The translations under genes were made by a program, and so were the position numbers. Below the pieces are notes generated by a model. It worked only from the letters and a program-made list of their open reading frames with translations. It was not told where the DNA came from and did no database searches. 64,000 nt of DNA from the NCBI GenBank assembly GCA_016931935.1, contig JAFGDW010000032.1, forward strand, positions 25,380 to 89,379. Reading direction: 5' to 3'. Positions 28,960 through 37,578 of the stretch are shown in pieces. The stretch's first letter is position 1, and each line of letters begins with the position of its first letter. The DNA comes from Candidatus Zhuqueibacterota bacterium. Its GTDB lineage: Bacteria; Zhuqueibacterota; Zhuqueibacteria; Thermofontimicrobiales; Thiofontviventaceae.

Positions 28960-29832
28960 ATGGCAAACGAACACATATGTATCGTTAACAGCAAATTAAT
29001 AATCTCAATGGAAATGCAACACTACCTGGAGAGCAAGGGGTATGAACTGACTGTTTTTGGTGGTTTCGACGAATTCGTTAGCGATTTCAGAACACTTCGA
29101 AAACCGGATGTGATAGTTTTTGAAATTATCTCACTCACCCCGGAATTGATGGAAAATGTTCAGGAACTTAAAAAGTTGCCTGAATTAAATGGCATCCCCA
29201 ATATTGCCATACTTAACATGGCTACAAAAAATCTGGTGCTGTTTCTTGCACAAATGGGCATCAAAGAAATTATGGTGAAGCCTTTCGTAAAAGAAGCGCT
29301 GCTGGAAAAAATTGATAAAGCGATTGCTCCGGTGGAAAGTGGAAGTTTTCGAATTCGCCCCGGTCAATCGCCGGATGAATACACAATTGTTGAACTATTA
29401 GCCCAACTGGATGCAAAAAATTCCAATAATATCGATCAACTGCTTGCCGGACTCATTCAGAAAGGCAATCGTAAAGTGGCATTCGATTTTCAGCGGGTGT
29501 CACATGTCGACAGCTCGGGAATCGGTATTCTTATTGTATGTAAAAAACGCATGGAAATAGCTGGTGGTGAATTTAAATTGGGCAATTTGAGCGAACATGT
29601 ACTCGACGTGTTGAAAAGTTTGCGTCTCGATTCAATTTTAGATATTGTCGATGATGTTCATGAATTATCGGTCGGACTTGCTAAGCCTATGAATAATACT
29701 TCCGAAAATGAACCTGCTGATGATGAAATTGTTGTTGATTCTGAAAAGCAATCCAATGAGCTAGACGAACTGACCGACGAAAATAAACCGGAACAACAAC
29801 CTGAAGTTATAACTATTAATGAAAATCAATAA
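28960..29832 (+). CDS. Pseudo-receiver-STAS fusion protein, paralogue 1
   Basis: Residues 1-125 have the layout of a response-regulator receiver, but the acidic pair is replaced by NS (ICIVNSK) and the phosphoacceptor Asp is Glu55 (VIVFEII); the C-terminal KP is kept. Residues 135-235 form a STAS domain with DSSG (184-187), the site where SpoIIAA-type anti-sigma-factor antagonists are phosphorylated on Ser. A long acidic tail follows. Two paralogues lie directly downstream. The STAS domain implies partner switching with a kinase or phosphatase not in this window. The link to flagella is by position. Confidence 0.8.
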   Translation: MANEHICIVNSKLIISMEMQHYLESKGYELTVFGGFDEFVSDFRTLRKPDVIVFEIISLTPELMENVQELKKLPELNGIPNIAILNMATKNLVLFLAQMGIKEIMVKPFVKEALLEKIDKAIAPVESGSFRIRPGQSPDEYTIVELLAQLDAKNSNNIDQLLAGLIQKGNRKVAFDFQRVSHVDSSGIGILIVCKKRMEIAGGEFKLGNLSEHVLDVLKSLRLDSILDIVDDVHELSVGLAKPMNNTSENEPADDEIVVDSEKQSNELDELTDENKPEQQPEVITINENQ

Positions 29833-30550
29833 TATATTCATTTTGAATTGTAATCATCTTATCTCTGCAACGGATCAACTCTATTTGAAGGATAGTGGTA
29901 ATGTGTTGCATCAGGTCAATAGCAGCTTCGATCTGAAACGGCTTGTGCTTCATACACGTCCGGATTTTATCATCCTTGAGCTTGTTTCTCTGGTACCGGA
30001 CGTGCTAAGTTTGCTGGACCTGGTGGAAAATCTTGGAGACTTAAAGAATGTGCCACGCATTGCAATTCTAAATCGTGGCAAACGTGAATATGTGTTGCTG
30101 CTGGCGCGAATGGGATTTCAGGAAATTTTATTGAAACCGGTAGATATTCATAAACTAATCCGACTGATCGATCAATTGACAACGGACGTTCAGGATGGCG
30201 ATTTTCGGATCGTCAGTAAAGAAGATGATGATGAAGTTGTCATTGAATTTCTGAGCCACCTGGACGTCACCAATTCACTTAAACTGGATAACTTTATCGA
30301 TCATATTCTGTTGAAACAAAAAAAGAACCGGATTACTTTCGACCTGCATCGAATGGAGTATATTGATAGCTCCGGACTTGGGATGCTGGTGATATGCAAG
30401 AAAAAACTTGATGCAGTTGATGGGCAGTTTAAATTAATAAACTTGAATGAACAGGTGACAAGTGTAATTCAAATGTTGCAATTGGAAACTGTGCTTGAAA
30501 TCAATGAACAAAATAACGTGCCTCTAAAAGAAGTATTGGCTTTGGAATAG
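29819..30550 (+). CDS. Pseudo-receiver-STAS fusion protein, paralogue 2
   Basis: Same architecture as its neighbours in 243 residues: a receiver-like domain with NC in place of the acidic pair (IFILNCNH), Glu54 at the phosphoacceptor position (FIILELV), and LARMGFQEILLKP; then a STAS domain with YIDSSGLGMLVICKKKL. It overlaps paralogue 1 by 14 bases and lacks the acidic tail. The conserved Ser suggests regulated phosphorylation; the receiver part cannot be phosphorylated on Asp. Stressosome RsbR proteins likewise join a non-catalytic N-domain to STAS in several paralogues, a comparison only. Confidence 0.8.
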   Translation: MKINNIFILNCNHLISATDQLYLKDSGNVLHQVNSSFDLKRLVLHTRPDFIILELVSLVPDVLSLLDLVENLGDLKNVPRIAILNRGKREYVLLLARMGFQEILLKPVDIHKLIRLIDQLTTDVQDGDFRIVSKEDDDEVVIEFLSHLDVTNSLKLDNFIDHILLKQKKNRITFDLHRMEYIDSSGLGMLVICKKKLDAVDGQFKLINLNEQVTSVIQMLQLETVLEINEQNNVPLKEVLALE

Positions 30551-30562
30551 GAAAGATGTGAC

Positions 30563-31273
30563 ATGGCTGGAGAAACCGTATTTTTATTGAATAAGCAAAA
30601 GTTATTGTCGCCCATGCTTCTAAAAACACTGGAGGCAGAAGGTTATGTCGTTAAGGCGATTCATGACTATAAACAGTTGAAATTGGTTTCCGGCCAAATT
30701 ACGCCAAATCTTCTGATCATGGAAGTCGTATCGGTGATGGATGATATTCAGGCATTTAAGGATAATCTGGAACGAATGCCATATTTGAAGGACGTTCCAT
30801 TAATTGCTATGTTGGATTCGATTAGCCGGAACCATGCGGTTTTGATGGCACGAATGGGATTTTTTGAGATTTTGGTAAATCCTATTAAACAAGAAAATTT
30901 CATGAAAACCGTAAAGAAAGCCATTTCACGCATGAAGAAGGATGGTGAATTCCGATTAATAGATGGTGAGTCGGAAGATGGTTTTCGAATCGTTGAATTT
31001 TTAACTCAGCTCGATGCATCCAATTCAAAAAATGTTGAGAATTATATCGATCACCTGATCATCGATCGTGAATTTAAGAAAATAATTTTCGATTTTAAAC
31101 AAGTTCAATATATTGATAGTTCAGGGATTGGTGTACTGATTGTCTGCAAAAAGAAGCTGGATCTACTTGGGGGTGATTTAAGAATTGTACATGTAAATGA
31201 TCAGGTTCGCAGCTTGCTGGAAACATTACACATCGACAAAATTCTGGGAATTGGAAAGGAAGAAACGGCATGA
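30563..31273 (+). CDS. Pseudo-receiver-STAS fusion protein, paralogue 3
   Basis: The third copy, 236 residues, has NK in place of the acidic pair (VFLLNKQK), Glu54 at the phosphoacceptor position (LLIMEVV), and NP where the other two keep KP (EILVNPIK), so it is the most degenerate receiver. The STAS domain retains YIDSSGIGVLIVCKKKL. The stop overlaps the flgF start in ATGA, so its translation is coupled to that of a rod protein. This tie to flgF is the strongest sign of a flagellar role for the trio. Confidence 0.8.
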   Translation: MAGETVFLLNKQKLLSPMLLKTLEAEGYVVKAIHDYKQLKLVSGQITPNLLIMEVVSVMDDIQAFKDNLERMPYLKDVPLIAMLDSISRNHAVLMARMGFFEILVNPIKQENFMKTVKKAISRMKKDGEFRLIDGESEDGFRIVEFLTQLDASNSKNVENYIDHLIIDREFKKIIFDFKQVQYIDSSGIGVLIVCKKKLDLLGGDLRIVHVNDQVRSLLETLHIDKILGIGKEETA

Positions 31274-32010
31274 CGAACGGTTTATACACAACCGCGGTCG
31301 GTATGGTGCCGCAAATGTACAAACAGGAAGTGATAGCCAATAACCTGGCCAATGTGAACACCACTGGTTATAAAAAAGACGGCATGCTATTTCAAAAGGT
31401 GCTTGATGCGAATTTATTTACGCAACTTCAAAATGGTGATTTCAATTTTGAACCGGATGTTCAGGATAATGTTCGGGATTTCAAGCAAGGTCCATTCGTG
31501 CCAACAGGCAGTAATTTTGATGTCGCCATTGAAGGCGATGGTTTCTTTGTAGTGGAAACTCCACAAGGAATGGCTTTGACACGCAATGGCAATTTTACGC
31601 TTGATGCTGATGGACGTCTTGTTTCGAATGCAGGTTATCCGGTTGTCGGCGAAGATGGTTACATTGAAATCGATGAAAAGACCAGCGATTTTCAGATCAG
31701 TGAAGATGGGGAAATATTTGTCAATAAATCACGGGCTAATAAATTCCTGATTCAAACAGTGACTGACAAGCAAGGACTTGAAAAATTTGGAGACAGCCTG
31801 TTTCGTCCCAAAAATCCCAACGTGGAAGTGACACAGATGGATCAATATCGAATTCAGCAGGGTTACCTGGAGCAATCCAATGTCAATCCTGTCGAAGAGA
31901 TGGTAAATATGTTGATAACAATGCGGCAATTTGAAGCAATGCAGAAAACGGTGAACTTTCATAATGAAACGCTGGGCAAAGCAGTCAATGAATTGGGGCG
32001 AGTGGCATAG
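31270..32010 (+). CDS. flgF: Flagellar basal-body rod protein FlgF
   Basis: FlgF forms part of the proximal rod. The N-terminus NGLYTTAVGMVPQMYKQEVI followed by ANNLANVNTTGYKKDG and the C-terminus EQSNVNPVEEMVNMLITMRQ are rod/hook signatures. At 246 residues and placed before flgG it is FlgF. ATG 31270 overlaps the stop of the third pseudo-receiver-STAS gene. A 194-base spacer with degenerate GCTATTAGC words leads to flgG. Confidence 0.93.
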   Translation: MTNGLYTTAVGMVPQMYKQEVIANNLANVNTTGYKKDGMLFQKVLDANLFTQLQNGDFNFEPDVQDNVRDFKQGPFVPTGSNFDVAIEGDGFFVVETPQGMALTRNGNFTLDADGRLVSNAGYPVVGEDGYIEIDEKTSDFQISEDGEIFVNKSRANKFLIQTVTDKQGLEKFGDSLFRPKNPNVEVTQMDQYRIQQGYLEQSNVNPVEEMVNMLITMRQFEAMQKTVNFHNETLGKAVNELGRVA

Positions 32011-32204
32011 AATTGAATTGAAGATATAATTGAATCGCCCGTAGATTAAACGAGCGTCACTAATTCATTGTTTACAATTTGCTATTGGCTATTAGCTGAA
32101 GGGCATTCTAACAGCTTGCACGGGAATAATAACACTGTTTGAACTATGACCATTTCAAGTATTGTATTCGCCTGGCAATTGTTTTCAGGAAAGGAAAAAT
32201 AATC

Positions 32205-32993
32205 ATGATGCGAGGAATGTATTCGTCGGCGACCGGGATGTACGCACAGGAATTGTACATCGATATGATCGCGAATAATCTGGCGAACGTCAATACATCA
32301 GGCTTTAAAAAATCACGAATTGAATTTCAGGACTTGCTTTACGAAACACTACGAAACGCCGGTCCTCCAAATTCTCAGGGAGTAGTGAGTCCGATCGAAT
32401 TGCAGATTGGACATGGAACGCGTCCGGTGGCAGTCCAGAAATTGTTCAATCAGGGAACTCTGGTGAATACCTACAATCCACTGGATTTGGCGGTGAAGGG
32501 CGACGGGTTTTTTCAAGTGACGCAAGTGGATGGCACCATGGCGTATACGCGGGATGGCTCATTTAAATTATCGGCAGAAGGTAAAATTGTCACTTCCGAT
32601 GGGTATACGCTTGAACCTGAATTGATCATCCCTCAGGATGCGACAGAGGTTAGCATCAGCGCGGATGGTACTGTTTCGGTGCTCATGCAGGGTGAAAATT
32701 CATCTGAGGAGATTGGCCAAATCGAACTGGTCCGTTTCATTAATCCGGCTGCGCTTACAAATATGGGGCAGAATGTGTTCCGCGCTAATGAAAACAGCGG
32801 CGATCCGATCATCGGTACACCGGGACTTGAAGGGCTTGGTACACTGGAACAGGGATACGTCGAGCAATCCAACGTGGAAGTTGTTGAGGAAATGGTGAAC
32901 ATGATTGCAGCGCAGCGCGCGTATGAAATTAATTCCAAAGCAATTCGCACCGCACATGATATGTTATCGATTGCCAATAATCTTGTACGATAA
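32205..32993 (+). CDS. flgG: Flagellar distal rod protein FlgG
   Basis: FlgG forms the distal rod that crosses the periplasm. The N-terminus MRGMYSSATGMYAQELYIDM with ANNLANVNTSGFKKSR, and the end EEMVNMIAAQRAYEINSKAI, are characteristic. AGGAAAGGA (32188-32196) lies upstream of ATG 32205; ATG 32208 is an alternative that would remove one residue. Length 262 residues, as in other species. Confidence 0.97.
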   Translation: MMRGMYSSATGMYAQELYIDMIANNLANVNTSGFKKSRIEFQDLLYETLRNAGPPNSQGVVSPIELQIGHGTRPVAVQKLFNQGTLVNTYNPLDLAVKGDGFFQVTQVDGTMAYTRDGSFKLSAEGKIVTSDGYTLEPELIIPQDATEVSISADGTVSVLMQGENSSEEIGQIELVRFINPAALTNMGQNVFRANENSGDPIIGTPGLEGLGTLEQGYVEQSNVEVVEEMVNMIAAQRAYEINSKAIRTAHDMLSIANNLVR

Positions 32994-33080
32994 CATTAAG
33001 CTTTTAGCCGTTGGCCGTTAATAAAAACCGATAGCTGAGAGATTTAACTATAACAACGTTTTTATATAAGTGTTGAAAGT

Positions 33081-33824
33081 ATGACAATTTCACTTCATAA
33101 TAAAGTTTTCAGCGTGTCGATTTTTGTGGTAATGCTAACACCGGTCACGTATTTACTGGCAGATTCGGGCGGGATGCAGGCTGTAAGTAAAACCCAGATC
33201 GAACAACGTGTTCGTGCCGGCATTGACAAATCCATGCCCGACGCTGTGACTCATTATGAAGTTGAATTTCGTGATATTCCGGAATCGACGCCTGTGCCTG
33301 CCGGAATAATCAATATTCGGGCAGAATTAACCAATCCGGAAAAGTATCGGGGGTACTTGCTTTGCTATGTTTATATTGATGTCAATCAAGCGGAATATAA
33401 AAAAATATCTGTCAGCGTTAAGGTAAGGACGTTCGAGAATGTGGTGGTTGTATCAGCGGACATTCCGCGACAGGATGCCTGTACGCCGGAAAATCTCCGG
33501 TTGGAAAATATTGAAACGACGACGCTGCAACAGGATGCATTTTACTTATTGGACGCCCTGAAAGATATGCGGGCAAAACGCTATTTACGGGCAGGCACGA
33601 TTCTTAATGATTCCATGATTGAGCCCGTGCCAGTCGTGGAGCGCGGTGATTTGGTGACATTAATCGTACGTCAGGCTAATGTCACAATTTCCACCATCGG
33701 CAAAGCAATGGACGATGGCTGTATTCATGATGTCATTGATGTAAAAAATCTGGATTCGAACAAGCGCTTAAAAGGGGAAGTGCTGAATGCCAGGCAGGTA
33801 TTAATTCGCGCGGATGTTCGTTAG
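33081..33824 (+). CDS. flgA: Flagellar P-ring assembly chaperone FlgA
   Basis: FlgA is a periplasmic chaperone for FlgI. The 247-residue protein has a signal peptide at residues 1-27, and the C-terminal SAF-type half contains YLRAGTILNDSMIEPVPVVERGD and VIDVKNLDSNKRLKGEV, the recognised FlgA end. The N-terminal half is divergent, as usual. It ends 19 bases before the flgH start. Confidence 0.93.
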   Translation: MTISLHNKVFSVSIFVVMLTPVTYLLADSGGMQAVSKTQIEQRVRAGIDKSMPDAVTHYEVEFRDIPESTPVPAGIINIRAELTNPEKYRGYLLCYVYIDVNQAEYKKISVSVKVRTFENVVVVSADIPRQDACTPENLRLENIETTTLQQDAFYLLDALKDMRAKRYLRAGTILNDSMIEPVPVVERGDLVTLIVRQANVTISTIGKAMDDGCIHDVIDVKNLDSNKRLKGEVLNARQVLIRADVR

Positions 33825-33843
33825 TAGGGAAGGGGAGTTACCA

Positions 33844-34422
33844 ATGCAAAAAATTTTGTATACCTGTGCCGGAATACTACTCGTAACAGCAGCACTTTAC
33901 GGCCAGACAGATTCGACCAATCAGGTATATTCTCTGTTCACTGATCAGAAATCACTGAACGTAGGTGATATCCTTACCATTTATATCATGGAGTTTTCCA
34001 GTGGGGCGAATCAGGCAGCGACATCATCGGAAAATAAAAATGATGTGGGACTGGATGCCAAAGGTACCGGAAGCCTGTCATCGTTTCCCACCATGGGGCT
34101 TGATTTTGGCAAAAGCAAAGGCTTTGATGGTAAAGGCAGCACCATGCAAAAGGGAAATTTAACCGCCAAAGTAAGCGCGTTAATCACCGAGCGTGTGAAT
34201 GCGAATATCTTGAGAATTGAAGGCAAGCGTGAAGTGAATGTAAATGGCGATAAGCAAACCATCACGCTATCCGGACTTGTGCGGGTTCAGGACGTATCCG
34301 CGAATAACATTGTCTACTCTTACAATATCGCTGATGCCCAGATTAATTACAAAGGCAAAGGCACAGCCAGTGGTGCAAAAAAGCCGTGGTGGCCGCTGCG
34401 ACTATTTGGATGGATCATTTAG
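33844..34422 (+). CDS. flgH: Flagellar L-ring protein FlgH without an obvious lipobox
   Basis: FlgH forms the outer-membrane L-ring. The segment VYSLFTDQKSLNVGDILTIYI and the end VRVQDVSANNIVYSYNIADAQINY are diagnostic. ATG 33844 follows AAGGGGAG by a few bases and gives 192 residues. The signal peptide (about residues 1-20) ends in ALYGQT; the only Cys (position 8) is inside the hydrophobic core and does not form a lipobox, whereas most FlgH are lipoproteins. An upstream ATG at 33814 overlaps flgA. Confidence 0.94.
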   Translation: MQKILYTCAGILLVTAALYGQTDSTNQVYSLFTDQKSLNVGDILTIYIMEFSSGANQAATSSENKNDVGLDAKGTGSLSSFPTMGLDFGKSKGFDGKGSTMQKGNLTAKVSALITERVNANILRIEGKREVNVNGDKQTITLSGLVRVQDVSANNIVYSYNIADAQINYKGKGTASGAKKPWWPLRLFGWII

Positions 34423-34519
34423 AGCAAAGCGCATAGCGCAGGGAGCATTGTGAAAAACATAGACATCGCCATACTCTCTGCACGTTGCGTCTAACGCATC
34501 AATATGGAATTCATAAACA

Positions 34520-35626
34520 ATGATGAACAAATTCCTGATAATATTCGTTACGTGGCTCACACTCGCACCATCGCTGTGGAGCCAACAACGTATTAAAGAC
34601 ATCGCCTCCATTAAAGGCGTTGAAGATCGACGGTTGATTGGCTACGGATTGATTGTCGGACTGGATGGCACCGGCGACGGCCGTAAATCGTTGTTCACGG
34701 TTCAGGCGGTGACTAACATGCTGAGCCGGTTGGGAATCACCGTGCCGGCTGAGGATATCCGGCTTAAAAATGTGGCTTCGGTAATTGTCACGGCAACCGT
34801 ACCGGGATTCTCCACGCGGGGAATGCAAGTCGATGTGACCGTTTCATCACTCGGGGATGCCAGTAGTCTCGAAGGCGGTCTGCTGTTAATGACGCCGCTC
34901 GAAGGCATCGATGGCAATGTCTACGCCCATGCCCAGGGACCGGTATCGTTGGGAGGATTTAATGTTCAAACGGATGCAGGTGAACGGGTCCGCAAAAATT
35001 ATACGTTGGTTGGCCGTGTGCCCAATGGCGCTCAACTTGTTCGAGACGTGCACTCGACTATTTTGCAGGGAAATACAATCGGGATTGCGTTGCGCGATCC
35101 TGATTTTACATCAGTCAGTCGCATGGTGGAAGCGATTAACAGTAATTTTGGCAGCGAGATTGCGAGTGCGAAAAATGCCGGCGAGGTGGCGGTGCAGTTG
35201 CCATCGGATTTTCAATCGGCTGATAAACAAATCGGTTTCATCGCCGAACTGGAGGGGCTGCAAATCGAAACTGATCGGACCGCGCGGATTGTAATTAATG
35301 AACGTACGGGCACAGTCGTTGTTGGCGAGCATGTGAAGGTGCGTCCGGTGGCAATTGCGCATGGAAATTTGAATATTGAAATTCGCTCGAATCCGATTGT
35401 TTCACAACCGGGGGCCTTTTCCGGCGGACAAACGGTGGTGGTTCCGCAGACAAATACGACTGTCACCAGTGAAGATAGCCGCTTAATGGTAATTGAAAAT
35501 GCTGCCAATGTTAAAGATGTCGCAGCAGCTCTGAACACGCTGGGTGTCACCCCACGTGATTTGATTGCGATTTTTCAGGCGTTGAAACGTGCGGATGCAA
35601 TCAATGCAGAATTGATTATTATGTGA
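34520..35626 (+). CDS. flgI: Flagellar P-ring protein FlgI
   Basis: FlgI forms the periplasmic P-ring around the rod. The signal peptide (residues 1-21) is followed by RIKDIASIKGVEDRRLIGYG and LIVGLDGTGD, the family hallmark, and the C-terminal ALNTLGVTPRDLIAIFQALK is also conserved. Length 368 residues. Two ATG codons occur in tandem at 34520; either could start. The 97-base spacer to flgH contains GCGCATAGCGC words. Confidence 0.97.
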   Translation: MMNKFLIIFVTWLTLAPSLWSQQRIKDIASIKGVEDRRLIGYGLIVGLDGTGDGRKSLFTVQAVTNMLSRLGITVPAEDIRLKNVASVIVTATVPGFSTRGMQVDVTVSSLGDASSLEGGLLLMTPLEGIDGNVYAHAQGPVSLGGFNVQTDAGERVRKNYTLVGRVPNGAQLVRDVHSTILQGNTIGIALRDPDFTSVSRMVEAINSNFGSEIASAKNAGEVAVQLPSDFQSADKQIGFIAELEGLQIETDRTARIVINERTGTVVVGEHVKVRPVAIAHGNLNIEIRSNPIVSQPGAFSGGQTVVVPQTNTTVTSEDSRLMVIENAANVKDVAAALNTLGVTPRDLIAIFQALKRADAINAELIIM

Positions 35627-35633
35627 GCGCTTT

Positions 35634-36671
35634 ATGGATGTAACACGAACATTAAATGGCTTGCACGCCGCCAGTCAGGTAAACGCCACGCAAGCGCAAT
35701 CCCAAAAGGACCCGCGCTTGTGGAAGGCGGTGAAAGACTTCGAATCGATTCTTGTCTATCAGATGCTTAAAAGCATGCGCGAAACAATATCCCAATCAGG
35801 ATTGACTGATGCGGCGCCAGGCAAGGAATTTTTCGAAAGCATATTTGATCAGGAAATCGCCAAATCAATGGCGGGACGTGAGTATGGTTCGCTTGCTGAT
35901 ATTTTGTACCGGCAGTTAAGCAACGAAACCACAACGGAGCCGCCAAAAGAACCCGTGCCTATTCCACGACTGAGTACCAATGCGATTGCAGCGCACGCTG
36001 ATTCCGAAACCACGGAAAACATTACCGTACAGACTGATATTCCGGAATTTTCAAAACCGGAAGCGCCAAACATTACTGCTCCGGTCATAAAAATCGATGA
36101 TAATGAATCGGCTGAAACGATAACACCGCACGTGACGACACCGCAAATTCCGGAGGTCAAACCGATTAAAAAAGTTCGGCTTCCCGAATACAGGATGCAA
36201 ACACTTACTGATCCAAAACCGGTGTTTAAAGCAGCTCAGAAGGCCTACTCTACACAATCGTTACCGGATCGTTTACGCCAATTTCAGGAGATCGTCGATC
36301 AGGCGGCGGAAAAATATAATATTGATCGAAATCTGATTTTTGCAGTCATCGCTCAAGAGTCGTACGGAAATCCCAATGATGTGTCATCCAAAGGAGCCAA
36401 AGGTTTGATGCAATTAATGGATGAAACAGCAACGGATATGGGCGTTCGCAACGTGATGGATCCGCGGGAAAATGTTATGGGCGGTACAAAATATTTGTCG
36501 CAACTCCTGAGTCAGTACGATGGTGATTTGGAACTGACGCTGGCGGGATATAATGCAGGCCCCGGTAATGTGCGGAAATATGGTGGCATTCCACCGTTTC
36601 AGGAGACTCAACAATATGTGAAAAAAGTGTTGGCTTATTATAAACAATTTAAGGGAACAACATCGCTTTAA
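35634..36671 (+). CDS. flgJ: FlgJ rod-capping protein fused to a lytic transglycosylase
   Basis: FlgJ caps the growing rod and opens peptidoglycan. The N-terminal rod-binding domain (about residues 20-105, AVKDFESILVYQMLKSMRET and DQEIAKSMAGREYG) is joined by a Pro/Thr linker to an SLT-type lytic transglycosylase (about 225-340) with the catalytic Glu242 in IAQESYGNP, followed by SKGAKGLMQLM and LAGYNAGPGNV. Gammaproteobacterial FlgJ instead carries a glucosaminidase domain. Length 345 residues. Confidence 0.93.
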   Translation: MDVTRTLNGLHAASQVNATQAQSQKDPRLWKAVKDFESILVYQMLKSMRETISQSGLTDAAPGKEFFESIFDQEIAKSMAGREYGSLADILYRQLSNETTTEPPKEPVPIPRLSTNAIAAHADSETTENITVQTDIPEFSKPEAPNITAPVIKIDDNESAETITPHVTTPQIPEVKPIKKVRLPEYRMQTLTDPKPVFKAAQKAYSTQSLPDRLRQFQEIVDQAAEKYNIDRNLIFAVIAQESYGNPNDVSSKGAKGLMQLMDETATDMGVRNVMDPRENVMGGTKYLSQLLSQYDGDLELTLAGYNAGPGNVRKYGGIPPFQETQQYVKKVLAYYKQFKGTTSL

Positions 36672-36674
36672 TTC

Positions 36675-36735
36675 AGACTTCCGAAGTCCCGGTAATTCCC
36701 CCTAATGGCATATTCAACATGGACTTCGGAAGTCT
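36675..36735. repeat. Perfect 15-base inverted repeat after flgJ
   Basis: AGACTTCCGAAGTCC (36675-36689) and GGACTTCGGAAGTCT (36721-36735) are perfect reverse complements around 31 bases. Each arm is itself nearly palindromic. The core CTTCCGAAG occurs again near 47906 and 48541. It could act as a bidirectional terminator or be a mobile palindrome; no T run follows. Confidence 0.65.
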
Positions 36736-36788
36736 ACTTTATATCCTTTCAATATCTATCGCAACAAAAATGTTTTATTTGGCGCCCA

Positions 36789-36816
36789 TTCATGCTTCGA
36801 CTTCGCTCAGCATGAA
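36789..36816. repeat. Palindromic hairpin, TCGAA-loop family, copy 2
   Basis: TTCATGC/GCATGAA with the loop TTCGACTTCGCTCA. The copy at 47482 has the same loop and the stem TTCATAC/GTATGAA, so one base pair has changed on both sides. Confidence 0.7.
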
Positions 36817-37065
36817 GTTGTGCTGTCAATAACAATGTGCAGCATTTCATAAATTCGTGGAAGATTTCGTTGAGTAAATATGGTTTTGGAAACCGCTGAA
36901 GCGGTTTTTGAACTTGCTAGTAAGCGAAAAACCTACATAAAATTGTGAAACAGTGTACTAAGCGAAGAGTGCTAGTAGATATCTAAATGATCAATACCTT
37001 TTATTGAAAAGCAATCCAATTTTAATAAAAGCGCATTAATTCGGACTTTCGTGGAGGATAATATT

Positions 37066-37566
37066 TTGGATGCATTGCTACAACATTTTTCTGATCATCT
37101 GGATACGGAGTATCAGTTCCTGATATCGTATCTTGCCGCGCTGCAAAAACAGACATTATCGGTTGTTGATGGTAATACGCAGGGAATAATTATGCAGACA
37201 TCAATTATCAATGACATGATCAGAGATAATCAGGAAATTCAGAAACAACGCCAGCAACTTCTGACCGAATTGGCGCAGCAATACCAAATTGTGGATCATG
37301 AATTAACCATCAGTTTGCTGATTCCGCATCTGGATGATATCTGGGCGCATAAACTCAATTCCCAAAAAGAGCTGTTAATCAACATTGTCCAAAAAATTCA
37401 GCGGGAAACAGAATCCAATACCTATTTATTGAGATACGCGATTGATTTCACCCACAGCATCATTCAATTAAGTGATCGCGCGATCAAAAATCAGTTAGGT
37501 TATTCCAGAACAGGTTCCAAATCACTGAATAATCCGCACAAGAAAATATTCGATCACAAAGCCTGA
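37066..37566 (+). CDS. flgN: Flagellar chaperone FlgN-like protein
   Basis: FlgN-type proteins are helical export chaperones for FlgK and FlgL. This 166-residue protein is predicted almost entirely helical with hydrophobic heptads and lies immediately upstream of flgK, the usual place. Sequence similarity in the family is weak, so position decides. TTG 37066 has GGAGG at 37053-37057 upstream with an eight-base spacer; GTG 37051 is an alternative that would include the GGAGG in the coding sequence. Confidence 0.72.
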   Translation: MDALLQHFSDHLDTEYQFLISYLAALQKQTLSVVDGNTQGIIMQTSIINDMIRDNQEIQKQRQQLLTELAQQYQIVDHELTISLLIPHLDDIWAHKLNSQKELLINIVQKIQRETESNTYLLRYAIDFTHSIIQLSDRAIKNQLGYSRTGSKSLNNPHKKIFDHKA

Positions 37567-37578
37567 GCGGAGTCTGTT

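Larger units (their letters stand above)
36672..37065. other. flgJ-flgN spacer with palindromes
   Basis: 394 bases without a convincing gene. The spacer contains the 15-base inverted repeat at 36675-36735 and the hairpin at 36789-36816. An flgM gene often lies here in other genomes; I see no reading frame that resembles it. Confidence 0.6.

Noticed and set aside
32139..32204. Upstream in-frame extension of flgG
   Set aside because: It would add 22 residues with no match to the FlgG N-terminus, whereas ATG 32205 has AGGAAAGGA upstream and starts exactly at the family start.
35634..36671. Separate flgJ and transglycosylase genes
   Set aside because: The reading frame is continuous across a Pro/Thr linker, with no internal start and ribosome site of note.
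36789..36816. Palindromic hairpins as CRISPR repeats or terminators
   Set aside because: Copies are dispersed with no regular spacers, and no T run follows them.
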